64,000 bases of DNA from Nguyenibacter vanlangensis (lineage in GTDB: Bacteria > Pseudomonadota > Alphaproteobacteria > Acetobacterales > Acetobacteraceae). The notes beneath the pieces were generated by a model that had not been told where the DNA came from, searched no databases, and saw nothing but the letters and a program-made list of their open reading frames with translations. Each line of letters begins with the position of its first letter. Position 1 is the first letter of the stretch. This document shows, one piece after another, positions 44,578 to 52,127 of this stretch. Made by a program: the position numbers and the translations under genes. The stretch spans positions 1,188,001 to 1,252,000 of the forward strand of contig NZ_CP152276.1 of the NCBI RefSeq assembly GCF_038719015.1, given 5' to 3'.

Positions 44578-45509
44578 GCAGGATCGACCCCATCCAGGCC
44601 CTGCGGGCCATGCTGGCGATCCGCGCGTTCGAAGACGCGCTGGCGCAGCGGAAGAATCACGGGTTCCAATTGCTGTCGACGGGCGAGGAGGCGGTTGCCG
44701 TCGGGCTGACGTCGGCGCTGGGGCCGGCGGACCAGTTGCTGACCGGCGGGCGGTCCATCGGGCCGGCCCTGGCGCGCGGCGTGCCCGCCGGGGCGCTGAT
44801 GGCCGAATTGCTGGGCAAGGTGGACGGCATGAATCGCGGCCGGGCCGGGCGCGGCCACATGTCGGCGCCGGATTACGGCTTTTTCGGCGCGCATGCCGTG
44901 GTCGGCGGGAATATCAGCGTCGCGGCCGGGGTGGCGCTGGCCAAGCAGATGGACCGCGACGGCGGCATCGTCGCCATCATGTTCGGCGACGGGGCGTGCG
45001 GCGCCGGGGCGCTGCATGAGACGATGAATTTCGCCGCGCTGTGGACATTGCCGATCCTGTTCGTGTGCAACAACAACCAATTGTCGGTTTCCACCGCGCG
45101 CGAGGCGAGCATGGCGCCGGCGGCGCTGTCGGACCTCGGCGTCGCGTTCGGGATGTGGACGCGCACGATCGACGGGCTGGATGTCGCGCATGTGGCGGAG
45201 GTGGCCGCCGAGGCGGTCGGGCATGTGCGCGCGGGCCGCGGCCCGGCATTCCTGGAATGCCAGTCCATCCGCCTGCGGTCGCATTCCACCACGGCGCGGG
45301 AGACGCGCAGCCGGGCCGAACTGGCCGAATTGCGCGCCCGCTGTCCGATCCAGCGCCTTGCGGCGTCGCTGATCGAGGCCGGGCTGCTGGATGCGGCGCA
45401 ATTCGCCACGCTGCAACTGGAGGCGACGGCAGCGGCCGCGCAGGCCATGGCCCATGCCGAGGCGTCCCCTTATCCGAGCGCCCAGGAGGTGCTGCAGCAT
45501 GTTGTATGA
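44574..45509 (+). CDS. Thiamine-diphosphate 2-oxo acid dehydrogenase E1 alpha subunit
   Basis: The 311-residue protein resembles PDH/acetoin dehydrogenase E1 alpha. It has QLLSTGEEAVAVGLTSAL, MNRGRAGRGHMSAPDYGFFGAHAVVGG, and the ThDP motif GDGACGAGALHETMNFAALW...NNNQLSVST (GDG-x-N). IRLRSHSTTARETRS occupies the phosphorylation-loop position. It is at the short end for the family. The start ATGA overlap with the upstream gene and an 11-bp overlap with the E1-beta gene show tight coupling. It should decarboxylate a 2-oxo acid and reductively acylate a lipoyl group. The substrate is unknown. It sits in a glycan locus with no E2 or E3. Confidence 0.88.
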   Translation: MSRIDPIQALRAMLAIRAFEDALAQRKNHGFQLLSTGEEAVAVGLTSALGPADQLLTGGRSIGPALARGVPAGALMAELLGKVDGMNRGRAGRGHMSAPDYGFFGAHAVVGGNISVAAGVALAKQMDRDGGIVAIMFGDGACGAGALHETMNFAALWTLPILFVCNNNQLSVSTAREASMAPAALSDLGVAFGMWTRTIDGLDVAHVAEVAAEAVGHVRAGRGPAFLECQSIRLRSHSTTARETRSRAELAELRARCPIQRLAASLIEAGLLDAAQFATLQLEATAAAAQAMAHAEASPYPSAQEVLQHVV

Positions 45510-46488
45510 CCAGAAGCCCGTCACGGCGCGGATGTTCTTCCGCGAGGCGATCAAGCGCGCCATGCACGAGGAGATGGCCCGCGATCCGCGCATCTTCATC
45601 ATGGGGCAGGATGTCGGCGCCTTCGGCGGGTCGTATCGCGAGTTCGACGGGCTGTTCGCGCTGTTCGGGCCCGAGCGGGTGCGCGACACGCCGGTGGCCG
45701 AGGCCGCGACGATCGGCATCGCGGCCGGGGCCGCCGCCGCCGGCTATCGCCCCGTCGTCAGCATCACCTATATGGATTTCCTGATGCTGGGCTTCGACGC
45801 GCTGATCAATTACGGGGCGAAACTGCGCTATAAGAGCGCGGGGGGGCTGAATGCCCCGCTGGTGGTCAAGACCACCGCCGGCGCCGCGGGCCAGGGGGTC
45901 GCGCATTCGCAATGCATCGAAGCCTGGCTGATGAGCGTGCCCGGGTTGCGGGTCGTCGCGGCCTCGACGCCCGAGGATGCCTATGGCCTGATGAAGACGG
46001 CACTGCGATGCGACGGGCCGGTGGTCTATATCGACCATAAGCGGCTGTTTCCCATTCCGGGCGACGTGCCGGTGAGCGAGACCGCCATTCCGTTCGGCGT
46101 GGCGTGCGTGCGCCGCGCGGGCACCGACCTGACCCTGGTCAGCCACGGCTACATGATGCGTCCCGCACTGGAAGCGGCCGAGATCGTCGCCGCGGAGGGC
46201 ATAAGCTGCGAGGTGATCGATTTGCGCAGCCTGGCGCCGATGGACGTCGACACCCTGGCGGCGTCGGTCGCGCGCACCGGCCGGCTGCTGACCCTGGAGG
46301 AGGGGCAGACCGTATGCGGGGTCGGCACCGAAGTGGCCTATCGGACATTCGAGCGGACGGGCCCCATGCCGTGGATCCGGCTGGGCGCCCTGCCCGCCCC
46401 GGTTTCATCCAATCCGGTGCTGGAAGCCGCCTGCATTCCGGATGCGGGCCGCGTGGCCGATGCCATGCGGGCGCTGTCGGCCCGCTAG
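45499..46488 (+). CDS. Thiamine-diphosphate 2-oxo acid dehydrogenase E1 beta subunit
   Basis: The 329-residue protein starts at ATG 45499 after a perfect AGGAGGT. It has FIMGQDVGAFGGSYREFDGL, DTPVAEAATIGIAAGAAAAGYRPV with the ThDP-activating Glu, GGLNAPLVVKTTAGAAGQGVAHSQ, and ALRCDGPVVYIDHKRLF, followed by the transketolase C-terminal domain (VSHGYMMRPALEAAE, SLAPMDVDTL). It forms an alpha2beta2 E1 with the preceding gene. Its TAG stop lies inside the CTAG that begins repeat copy 3, so the repeat appears to supply the end of the gene. Confidence 0.9.
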   Translation: MLYDQKPVTARMFFREAIKRAMHEEMARDPRIFIMGQDVGAFGGSYREFDGLFALFGPERVRDTPVAEAATIGIAAGAAAAGYRPVVSITYMDFLMLGFDALINYGAKLRYKSAGGLNAPLVVKTTAGAAGQGVAHSQCIEAWLMSVPGLRVVAASTPEDAYGLMKTALRCDGPVVYIDHKRLFPIPGDVPVSETAIPFGVACVRRAGTDLTLVSHGYMMRPALEAAEIVAAEGISCEVIDLRSLAPMDVDTLAASVARTGRLLTLEEGQTVCGVGTEVAYRTFERTGPMPWIRLGALPAPVSSNPVLEAACIPDAGRVADAMRALSAR

Positions 46489-46590
46489 AGCCATGTCCGT
46501 TCACCTCTGGTTCACGGATATTGTCTAGTGCGTTTTTGGCGAGCATCTCTGTCCGACCGGATGCGCCCATTCGATCGGATGATGCTCTGG
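46485..46590. repeat. Double-hairpin element, copy 3 (106 bp)
   Basis: It starts CTAGAGCCATGTCCGT, has the shared GGTTCACGGATAT and GGCGAGCATCT blocks, and ends TCGGATGATGCTCTGG. It is two bases shorter and more diverged than copies 1 and 2. Its first bases contain the E1-beta stop codon. It separates E1-beta from the lipoyl gene together with the hairpin at 46595. Confidence 0.85.
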
Positions 46591-46594
46591 TCCA

Positions 46595-46641
46595 GTGTCC
46601 TGCCTTTGAAATTCATCATGCGAATTTCAAGGGCAGGACAC
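46595..46641. terminator. 20-bp hairpin between E1-beta and lipoyl genes
   Basis: The arm GTGTCCTGCCTTTGAAATTC (46595-46614) pairs with 46622-46641 over 20 positions, with one G-U type pair, around loop ATCATGC. It resembles the hairpin at 31526-31571 in arm ends (GTGTCC...GGACAC) and in the GAAAT...GCATGC-like centre. No T-run follows. It could attenuate or process the message, or be a mobile palindromic repeat. AT-rich sequence after it may hold a promoter for the lipoyl gene. Confidence 0.7.
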
Positions 46642-46715
46642 CAAATTGTTGATTTGACTATTTTCCTGCATAACAATTCTATTACTTTCAAGAAACAGAC
46701 GAAGGTGCAGAAAGC

Positions 46716-47018
46716 ATGTTTTACCAGTTGACCGTTCCCGCCGCCGTGGCCGGTGTCGAAGAAATTCGCGTCCTGGAATGGCATGGCGACACCGGCAGCG
46801 CGTTTGCGCCGGGCGACCTGATCGTGGAGCTGGAGACCCACAAGGCCGTCGTGGAGGTCCGCGCGGGACAGGCCGGAATCCTGCGGGAGATCACGGCGGA
46901 GCCGGGCGCGTGGATGCAGATCGGCGTGCGTCTGGCGCTGTTCAGCGACGGTGCGGACGAAGCCGTGCCCGACGGGGCCATCGCATCGGACATTCCCGTC
47001 GAGTTCGAAATCACCTGA
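46716..47018 (+). CDS. Free-standing lipoyl/biotinyl carrier domain protein
   Basis: The 100-residue protein is a single lipoyl domain: VEEIRVLEWHGDTGSAFAPGDLIVELETHKAVVEVRAGQAGI. The modifiable Lys lies in ETHKAVVEV at the beta-turn, where E2 proteins usually have D-K-A. The C-terminal half ends RLALFSDGADEA. No subunit-binding or acyltransferase domain is attached, so it resembles a discrete carrier rather than an E2. With E1 alpha/beta just upstream, it is the likely acceptor of the acyl group. AAGGTG precedes the ATG. Confidence 0.87.
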   Translation: MFYQLTVPAAVAGVEEIRVLEWHGDTGSAFAPGDLIVELETHKAVVEVRAGQAGILREITAEPGAWMQIGVRLALFSDGADEAVPDGAIASDIPVEFEIT

Positions 47019-47034
47019 GCATATCTGGACATGA

Positions 47035-47062
47035 TCCGATCGGCCGGAAGCGGCCGATCGGA
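47035..47062. terminator. 12-bp perfect hairpin between convergent genes
   Basis: TCCGATCGGCCG pairs with CGGCCGATCGGA around GAAG. It lies between the lipoyl stop (47018) and the convergent stop at 47111, and is well placed to end transcription from both sides. The following ACAGGCGTTTATCGGATAGGCGTTT carries a short direct repeat. Confidence 0.75.
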
Positions 47063-47110
47063 CAGGCGTTTATCGGATAGGCGTTTAAACGAAAAGCCGG
47101 AACAGGCCGG

Positions 47111-48481
47111 TCAGGGCACCAGTTCCGGCGTCGCCGCGCCGTGGCGCATGGCCAGGACGTTGGTAATTTCCTGACGCAGGGCGACCTGCATCGGACCGCT
47201 TTGATGAATGCCGTCGGGCAGGTGCAGGGCGCCGCCCAACTGCGCCCCCAGCGCGTCCACGTCGATGATCGCCATGTCGCGCGATGCCGCGACGTCGTGC
47301 AGCATCAGATTCTGTTCCTTGGCCGCGATGCTGGAGAGCGTGTCGCTCATGGGCGCATCGAAGCCGGCATAGGACGAGATGTCTTCGTACCCCGCGGTGG
47401 ACATGCGGTTCAGGACCATGATCCGGCCCCCCGTGGTGCGGGCCAGCGTGTCGATGAGGCTTTCGTAATCGCGGCGGATGGTGTCGGTCGACCGCCTGAC
47501 GGGTTCGAAGGCGCTGGACAGCCAGGCGCGGATGGCCGGACCGGCGGCCGCCTGGTGGTGGCGCATGATATGCACATGATAGCCGAGGGTGCGGTGCCGC
47601 AGGATGGCCTGCGGCTCGGCGCTGAGCGACAGCAGGATGTCCTCGGGCGGGCCCAGCCGCTTCGTGCCGCTGCCGGTGATGATGCCGTAACCGTCCTTGA
47701 GCGGCGTGTTGCGCAGGACCGAGAGCAGGGCGCCGGCGAATATCCAGTCGTCGGACGTGGGGGCCGACGCCGCGCTGCCGAGGGCGCGGCGCAGGTCGTC
47801 GGCCAGGGCATCGAACTGGGCCGGGGTGCGCGCGAGCTGGTCGAGCAGCACGGGCGCGCAGGGTGCCACCGGATGATCGGGGATGAAGACCGCCTGCAGC
47901 GGATCCCTGGTCGATTCGAACATTTCCAGGAAGGCGCAATGATCGCCGAGTATGACCCCCGTGGCGTCGCACAGCCCCATGCTGAGCAGGGTGGTGGGTT
48001 TTTCCCCGTCATCGCACCACCAGCCGCGGCTGCGGCCGTACCAGCCGGGCAGCAGGCCCGAATGCACGTCGGCCAGGGCCGTCATGCGCCGGCCGGTCAC
48101 CACCATCAGCCGCAGGCGGCCGGCATCGGGCTCGTCCGCGAGCTGGGCGGGGTCGTCCGGATCGATATGGGCCACGACGGTATCCGGCTTCCAGCTTTCG
48201 ACGGCGCGGACGCTGAGATAGCCGCCGCGCGCCATTTCCGGCCGGACGGTCAGGCGCCCCCCGACGCGGGGCGCGAACACCACCTGCAATTCCGTCTCGT
48301 CGGCCAGGGCGGGCGGGCCGGAGACCCGGACGCCGGTCGGTTCCAGGCTGATGTTGCAATAGCCGATCGGTTCGTCGGCGCGGCAATACTGGCCGCTTTC
48401 GCGCAGCCAGCGCACGCCCGAGCGCACGATGGCGTAGCCGTCGGCCTTGAGCGGGCCGAAACGCAGATCGAGTGTGCTCAT
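47111..48481 (-). CDS. Two-part protein with SGNH-like C-terminal domain, unknown function
   Basis: The 456-residue protein has no signal peptide. An N-terminal region (LRESGQYCRADEPIGYCNI) resembles part of a lipoyl/biotinyl-type barrel. The block PLKADGYAIVRSG (10-22) recurs as PLKDGYGIITGSG (260-272), hinting at internal duplication. The C-terminal third, GGRIMVLNRMSTAG (351-364), AIIDVDALGAQLGG (404-417) and PDGIHQSG (422-429), matches the Asn block, the I-D-V-D strand and the D-x-x-H pair of the 261-residue SGNH protein. It overlaps the upstream 122-residue gene by four bases. Family and reaction are unknown. Acyl transfer or hydrolysis on a glycan is the best guess. Confidence 0.6.
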   Translation of the reverse strand: MSTLDLRFGPLKADGYAIVRSGVRWLRESGQYCRADEPIGYCNISLEPTGVRVSGPPALADETELQVVFAPRVGGRLTVRPEMARGGYLSVRAVESWKPDTVVAHIDPDDPAQLADEPDAGRLRLMVVTGRRMTALADVHSGLLPGWYGRSRGWWCDDGEKPTTLLSMGLCDATGVILGDHCAFLEMFESTRDPLQAVFIPDHPVAPCAPVLLDQLARTPAQFDALADDLRRALGSAASAPTSDDWIFAGALLSVLRNTPLKDGYGIITGSGTKRLGPPEDILLSLSAEPQAILRHRTLGYHVHIMRHHQAAAGPAIRAWLSSAFEPVRRSTDTIRRDYESLIDTLARTTGGRIMVLNRMSTAGYEDISSYAGFDAPMSDTLSSIAAKEQNLMLHDVAASRDMAIIDVDALGAQLGGALHLPDGIHQSGPMQVALRQEITNVLAMRHGAATPELVP

Positions 48482-48846
48482 GGCCGGCCTGCCGCGTTCA
48501 TGCCGTCATGGCGGAGGATGCCGGCGACGGTGCAGCGGACCTGGCGCGCCACGTCCTGGTCGAGCGGCTCTTCCGGATCGGTGCTGAAGAGGGCGATCCG
48601 GTCGGAGGAGGCGCTGTACTGGCCCGGGCCGACATCGAGCTGCCGGAGATAGACGGGTTCGCGCAGCACCAGCCGGTAATAGGAGACCGGCGGGCATTCC
48701 TGGGCGAAGGCGCTGCTGAGATCGACGCTGAGATCCAGCAGCTTGCCGCCCATGCGGAGGGAGTCGCCCGCGCCCGCGTACACGCATTCGACAGTCGCGC
48801 CGGACATCTGTGGCACGATGACCGGAAGTCTGAATTCATAAATCAT
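48478..48846 (-). CDS. Lipoyl-domain-like protein without the modification Lys
   Basis: The 122-residue protein starts IYEFRLPVIVPQMSGATVECVY and continues AGAGDSLRMGGKLLDLSVDLS, which resembles the N-terminal half of a lipoyl/biotinyl domain (P-x-M-x-x-A/G-T-V, G-D-x-x-x-x-G-x-x-L). The turn that should carry Lys reads DLSSAFAQECPP, so it cannot be lipoylated in the standard way. The second half (YYRLVLREPVYLRQLD...) is novel. It is the first gene of the two-gene minus-strand unit facing the E1/lipoyl genes. GGGAAACCGAA precedes the ATG. Confidence 0.55.
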   Translation of the reverse strand: MIYEFRLPVIVPQMSGATVECVYAGAGDSLRMGGKLLDLSVDLSSAFAQECPPVSYYRLVLREPVYLRQLDVGPGQYSASSDRIALFSTDPEEPLDQDVARQVRCTVAGILRHDGMNAAGRP

Positions 48847-49457
48847 TTCGGTTTCCCATTAAAATGCGTTTAAAATCAATTACCGAATTCAGATAAACCG
48901 CTCCTCTTGCATCACGCCTCATTCGGAAAAAAACGAGCGCGTCGGGGACGCGGTTGCATCGGGGAGAGTGCATTCCGTTGCGTGAATCACCTGATTACTT
49001 TTTTTTGATGTAATGATACGCGTCGTCGTTTGGTTTGCAGGAACAGGATGCCGGCGCGCGGGCGGCGCATGCAGAACGTCAACCGGCCCCGCAGGGCTAC
49101 GGTTCATCAATAAAAAAATCTTTATTGTTCGTAAAGAATCCTTCCGCCGGCACCATTCGCCGGCACGAGGCGCCATGTTTAATATCCGATGGAAGATTTA
49201 CCTGAGGGATCAGCCTGTCGAAGATGTGCTTTAAAAAAAGAGCCGGAACATTAAAAAAAACTGGACAGGTCGAGATAAAACCTCAAAATAATCAAATAAA
49301 AACATGTGGTTGTGTTAAACAAAACATCATTTAGCGAGAATCGGAAGCACGGCCCGAGCGGCCTGCGCGTGACGGGTGCGTCGCCGGGTTCAACGGGTGA
49401 TGGGCAAAGAGGCGGCTACCGCGGAATCGCGAAGCAGAATCGCGAAAAGGAAAGGTC
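48847..49457. other. 611-bp low-GC intergenic region
   Basis: No gene is seen. It holds the promoters of the minus-strand pair and of the plus-strand acyltransferase. It is rich in A-tracts (for example around 49235-49260 and 49280-49330) and is far lower in GC than the flanks. Short frames here lack ribosome binding sites and coding character. Confidence 0.55.
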
Positions 49458-50675
49458 ATGAGACGTAGCATCGAACTCGACTCCTTGCGTGGCGTCGCGG
49501 CGCTGATCGTCCTGCTGTATCATTCGTGGGCCACGTTTCCGGACGCGGTGCACGCTGTTCCGCCGCTGCGAACGGCGGCGCTGTTTTTCAGCCCGGCCTT
49601 TCTGCTTCGTGACACGCCGCTGCACCTGATGGTGTCGGGACCGGGTTGCGTGGCGCTGTTTTTCGTCCTGAGCGGCTTCGTGCTGTCCATCTCGCTGTCG
49701 AAATTCCAGAAAGGGTCCTATGGCCGGTATATCACGCGCCGGTTCTGCCGGATCTACCTGCCCTTCGCCGCCGCCGTGCTGATCTCGGCGATCGCGTACG
49801 GCTTCGTCCTGCCGCATCCGGTGCCGGAGGCCGTGGCCAGTTACTGGTTCTCTCACGATCAATGGTCGGAGAAGCCGACATGGGGGCTGATCCTGCAGCA
49901 TCTGCTGATGGTGGGTACGCCGCGGGCCAACACGCTCGACCCGCCGATGTGGTCCCTGGTGGCGGAAATGCGGGTCTCGCTGGTCTTTCCCTTGCTGTAC
50001 CTGCTGATTTCCAGGTACCGCGTCATGGGCATGGCCGCCGTCATGCTGGCCTATTTCGCGGCGAGCGGCGTCATGACCGCGATCGGCGAGGGCGAACCGA
50101 AATCCTTCGTCGCCAGCCTGTGCTTCACGATCGAATACCTGCCGCTGTTCGCGCTGGGCATCCTGCTTTACGAAACACGCGATACGCTCAGATCCATTTA
50201 CGACCGCGTGCCGGCCGCCGTCCGGTGGGCCGTCCTGCTGCCGTGCGTGCTGTTGCTGGGTGTTCCGCATGTCGGGCCGGAGACGACCTTGACGATGGGC
50301 ACGAAACTGTTCTGGCTCATCTCGGTGGGCGCGGGGTCGGCGGCGGCCATGCTGATCGCGCTGCACAGCCGCGCCGCGTCGCGCATATTGTGCCTGAAGC
50401 CGCTGCAATGGCTGGGGCACATCTCATACAGTCTCTATCTGTTTCATATGCTGGTCCTGATGGCCATGGTGCATCTGTTCCGTGAGAGTCTGCCGCTGAC
50501 GACGATCCTGGCCTGTGTCATTCCGCTGAGCCTGCTGGCCGCCGGCCTGTCCTATCTGCTGATCGAGCGGCCGGCCATGACGCTGGGCTATTGGCTGACG
50601 CGGCGCCCGGTGGCGAAGGCGGCGCGGGACTGGCAGCAGGTGGGCACCGGGGAGACGGTCGGCGTTTCGCAGTGA
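49458..50675 (+). CDS. Acyltransferase 3 family membrane protein (paralogue of 26598-27908)
   Basis: The 405-residue protein starts at ATG 49458 after AAGGAAAGG. IELDSLRGVAALIVLLYHSW holds the catalytic His, then GPGCVALFFVLSGFVLSISL, ITRRFCRIYLPFAAAVLIS, TLDPPMWSLVAEMRVSLVFPL and around ten helices. It is clearly homologous along its whole length to the EPS acyltransferase at 26598-27908. The two flank the polysaccharide genes, suggesting duplication and different positional or acyl specificity. It is convergent with the transglutaminase-like gene. Confidence 0.88.
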   Translation: MRRSIELDSLRGVAALIVLLYHSWATFPDAVHAVPPLRTAALFFSPAFLLRDTPLHLMVSGPGCVALFFVLSGFVLSISLSKFQKGSYGRYITRRFCRIYLPFAAAVLISAIAYGFVLPHPVPEAVASYWFSHDQWSEKPTWGLILQHLLMVGTPRANTLDPPMWSLVAEMRVSLVFPLLYLLISRYRVMGMAAVMLAYFAASGVMTAIGEGEPKSFVASLCFTIEYLPLFALGILLYETRDTLRSIYDRVPAAVRWAVLLPCVLLLGVPHVGPETTLTMGTKLFWLISVGAGSAAAMLIALHSRAASRILCLKPLQWLGHISYSLYLFHMLVLMAMVHLFRESLPLTTILACVIPLSLLAAGLSYLLIERPAMTLGYWLTRRPVAKAARDWQQVGTGETVGVSQ

Positions 50676-50745
50676 GGCTGGGGAGAGGTTGAGGCACGGC
50701 AGACTGGGGCCCGTTAGACTGGGACACGGTGACTGGGGGCACGGG

Positions 50746-50783
50746 CCGGAGCCATAGGCTTTCTTGCGCGGATATGGCTCCGG
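50746..50783. terminator. 11-bp hairpin between convergent genes
   Basis: CCGGAGCCATA (50746-50756) pairs perfectly with TATGGCTCCGG (50773-50783) around a 16-base loop. It lies between the stops at 50675 and 50804. No T-run follows. Confidence 0.65.
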
Positions 50784-50803
50784 ATATGCGCCGGGACAGG
50801 GCA

Positions 50804-51994
50804 TTACGCCACGGCGACGTGGTCCCTGTAGACCGACAGTCCGTCCTGGTCGATCATGTCGATCTCGACGCCGCCGCCCTGGGTGGTTTGCAGGATGCGC
50901 CAGACGGGCGGGATGGTGATGCCGACCGCGCCGGTGAAGGCGAGCGGCAGGCATTGGGTGATCATCCGCGCGTCGATCCGCGCGAAGAAATGGTCGCGCC
51001 AGGCGGGGTCCTGCCCGCCTTTCGAGAGGTCCCAGCTCATGAAATCGAAGGACGCCCAGCCCTGGCCGTCGAGCCAGATCTCGGCCCAGTAATGCAGGGT
51101 CGGCGAGCGGCGATAGAGGAAATAGCCGCTGACCAGCCGGGCGGGAATGCCGCGCGCGCGGCACAGGCCGACGAGCAGCGCCGCGCCGAGCTGGCAATCG
51201 CAGCAGCGGACGTCCAGCACCCAGTCGAGCGGGGCGTCGGCCGGGATCTGGTCGTAATGGACCGGGCCCGACAGGAACTGGTCGATCATATAGTCCCAGA
51301 ACGCCTTGACCGCGACCGGCGGCGGCGCGTCGCCCGCCAGGTGCCGGGCCAGCGCCGCGACGGGATCGGTCAGCCTGATCAGCCCCTCGCCGGGGCGCAG
51401 ATAGAGTTCGGGATCCGGCAACGCGGCGTCGGCGGCGCGCGGCCGGAAGCGGATCCGCGCGCCGATATCGATTTCGGCCGCGTCCGATGGCGGCACCTGG
51501 ACCTCGAGCCGGCCGTCACGCAGGGAATGGGTGGCGCCGTCGGGCACCAGCGGGTCGAGTGCCAGGATCTCGCACCGGTCCTGCAGCGGCAGGGACAGCC
51601 TGAGCCGCCGGGTCCGGCCGGTCGGCGGCGTGTGGCGCAGGTTGAAGGTACGGTGCAGGGTGACGGTGATGTCGGGTCCGGGTTCCTCGGCAAGCGCGCC
51701 GACCAGCCGGCGGCTGGTGGTAACGTAGTGATCGTCCCAGAACGGGTCGTGCCCGTGCCAGCCGGCCGATTTCAGGTGGTGCACGACCTCGACCGGATCG
51801 AACAGGCGGCGGCCCGCGTCGTCGCGGCGCACGCCCAGGCCCGATGCCGCCCAGCGATCGAGCGCCTGCCGCGCCGTGGCCCGTGCCGCGTCCCGGTCGT
51901 CGGCGAAGGCCGCGCCCAGCAGCACCAGCGCGTCCAGGACGCGATCTTCATCGACCGTCCTGTACCGGTCCTCGAAACGCAGGCGGGTTTGCAT
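50804..51994 (-). CDS. Transglutaminase-like cysteine-protease-fold protein
   Basis: The 396-residue protein has the transglutaminase-like triad. The Cys lies in VRCCDCQLGAALLVGLCRARGIPARLVSGY (split at its core CDCQLGAA), the His in TLHYWAEIWLDGQGW, and the Asp in SFDFMSWDLS. An N-terminal ~200 residues with a beta-rich region (FNLRHTPPTGRTRRLRLSLPL) precede it, similar to the bacterial transglutaminase N-terminal domain. No signal peptide is seen. Such proteins act as proteases or amidases rather than cross-linkers. The substrate is unknown. Confidence 0.82.
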   Translation of the reverse strand: MQTRLRFEDRYRTVDEDRVLDALVLLGAAFADDRDAARATARQALDRWAASGLGVRRDDAGRRLFDPVEVVHHLKSAGWHGHDPFWDDHYVTTSRRLVGALAEEPGPDITVTLHRTFNLRHTPPTGRTRRLRLSLPLQDRCEILALDPLVPDGATHSLRDGRLEVQVPPSDAAEIDIGARIRFRPRAADAALPDPELYLRPGEGLIRLTDPVAALARHLAGDAPPPVAVKAFWDYMIDQFLSGPVHYDQIPADAPLDWVLDVRCCDCQLGAALLVGLCRARGIPARLVSGYFLYRRSPTLHYWAEIWLDGQGWASFDFMSWDLSKGGQDPAWRDHFFARIDARMITQCLPLAFTGAVGITIPPVWRILQTTQGGGVEIDMIDQDGLSVYRDHVAVA

Positions 51995-52127
51995 GCCTTG
52001 TCTCCAACGGGCCCCGGCGGCGGGGCGTTGCCTGGTGTCCGTGCCGGACCAGGGGATGCAACGGCCGAAATCCGGGCGGGTTCGCCGAGGTGGTTCGCCC
52101 AGGCAATTCGCAGGATGGGGCGCGGGC

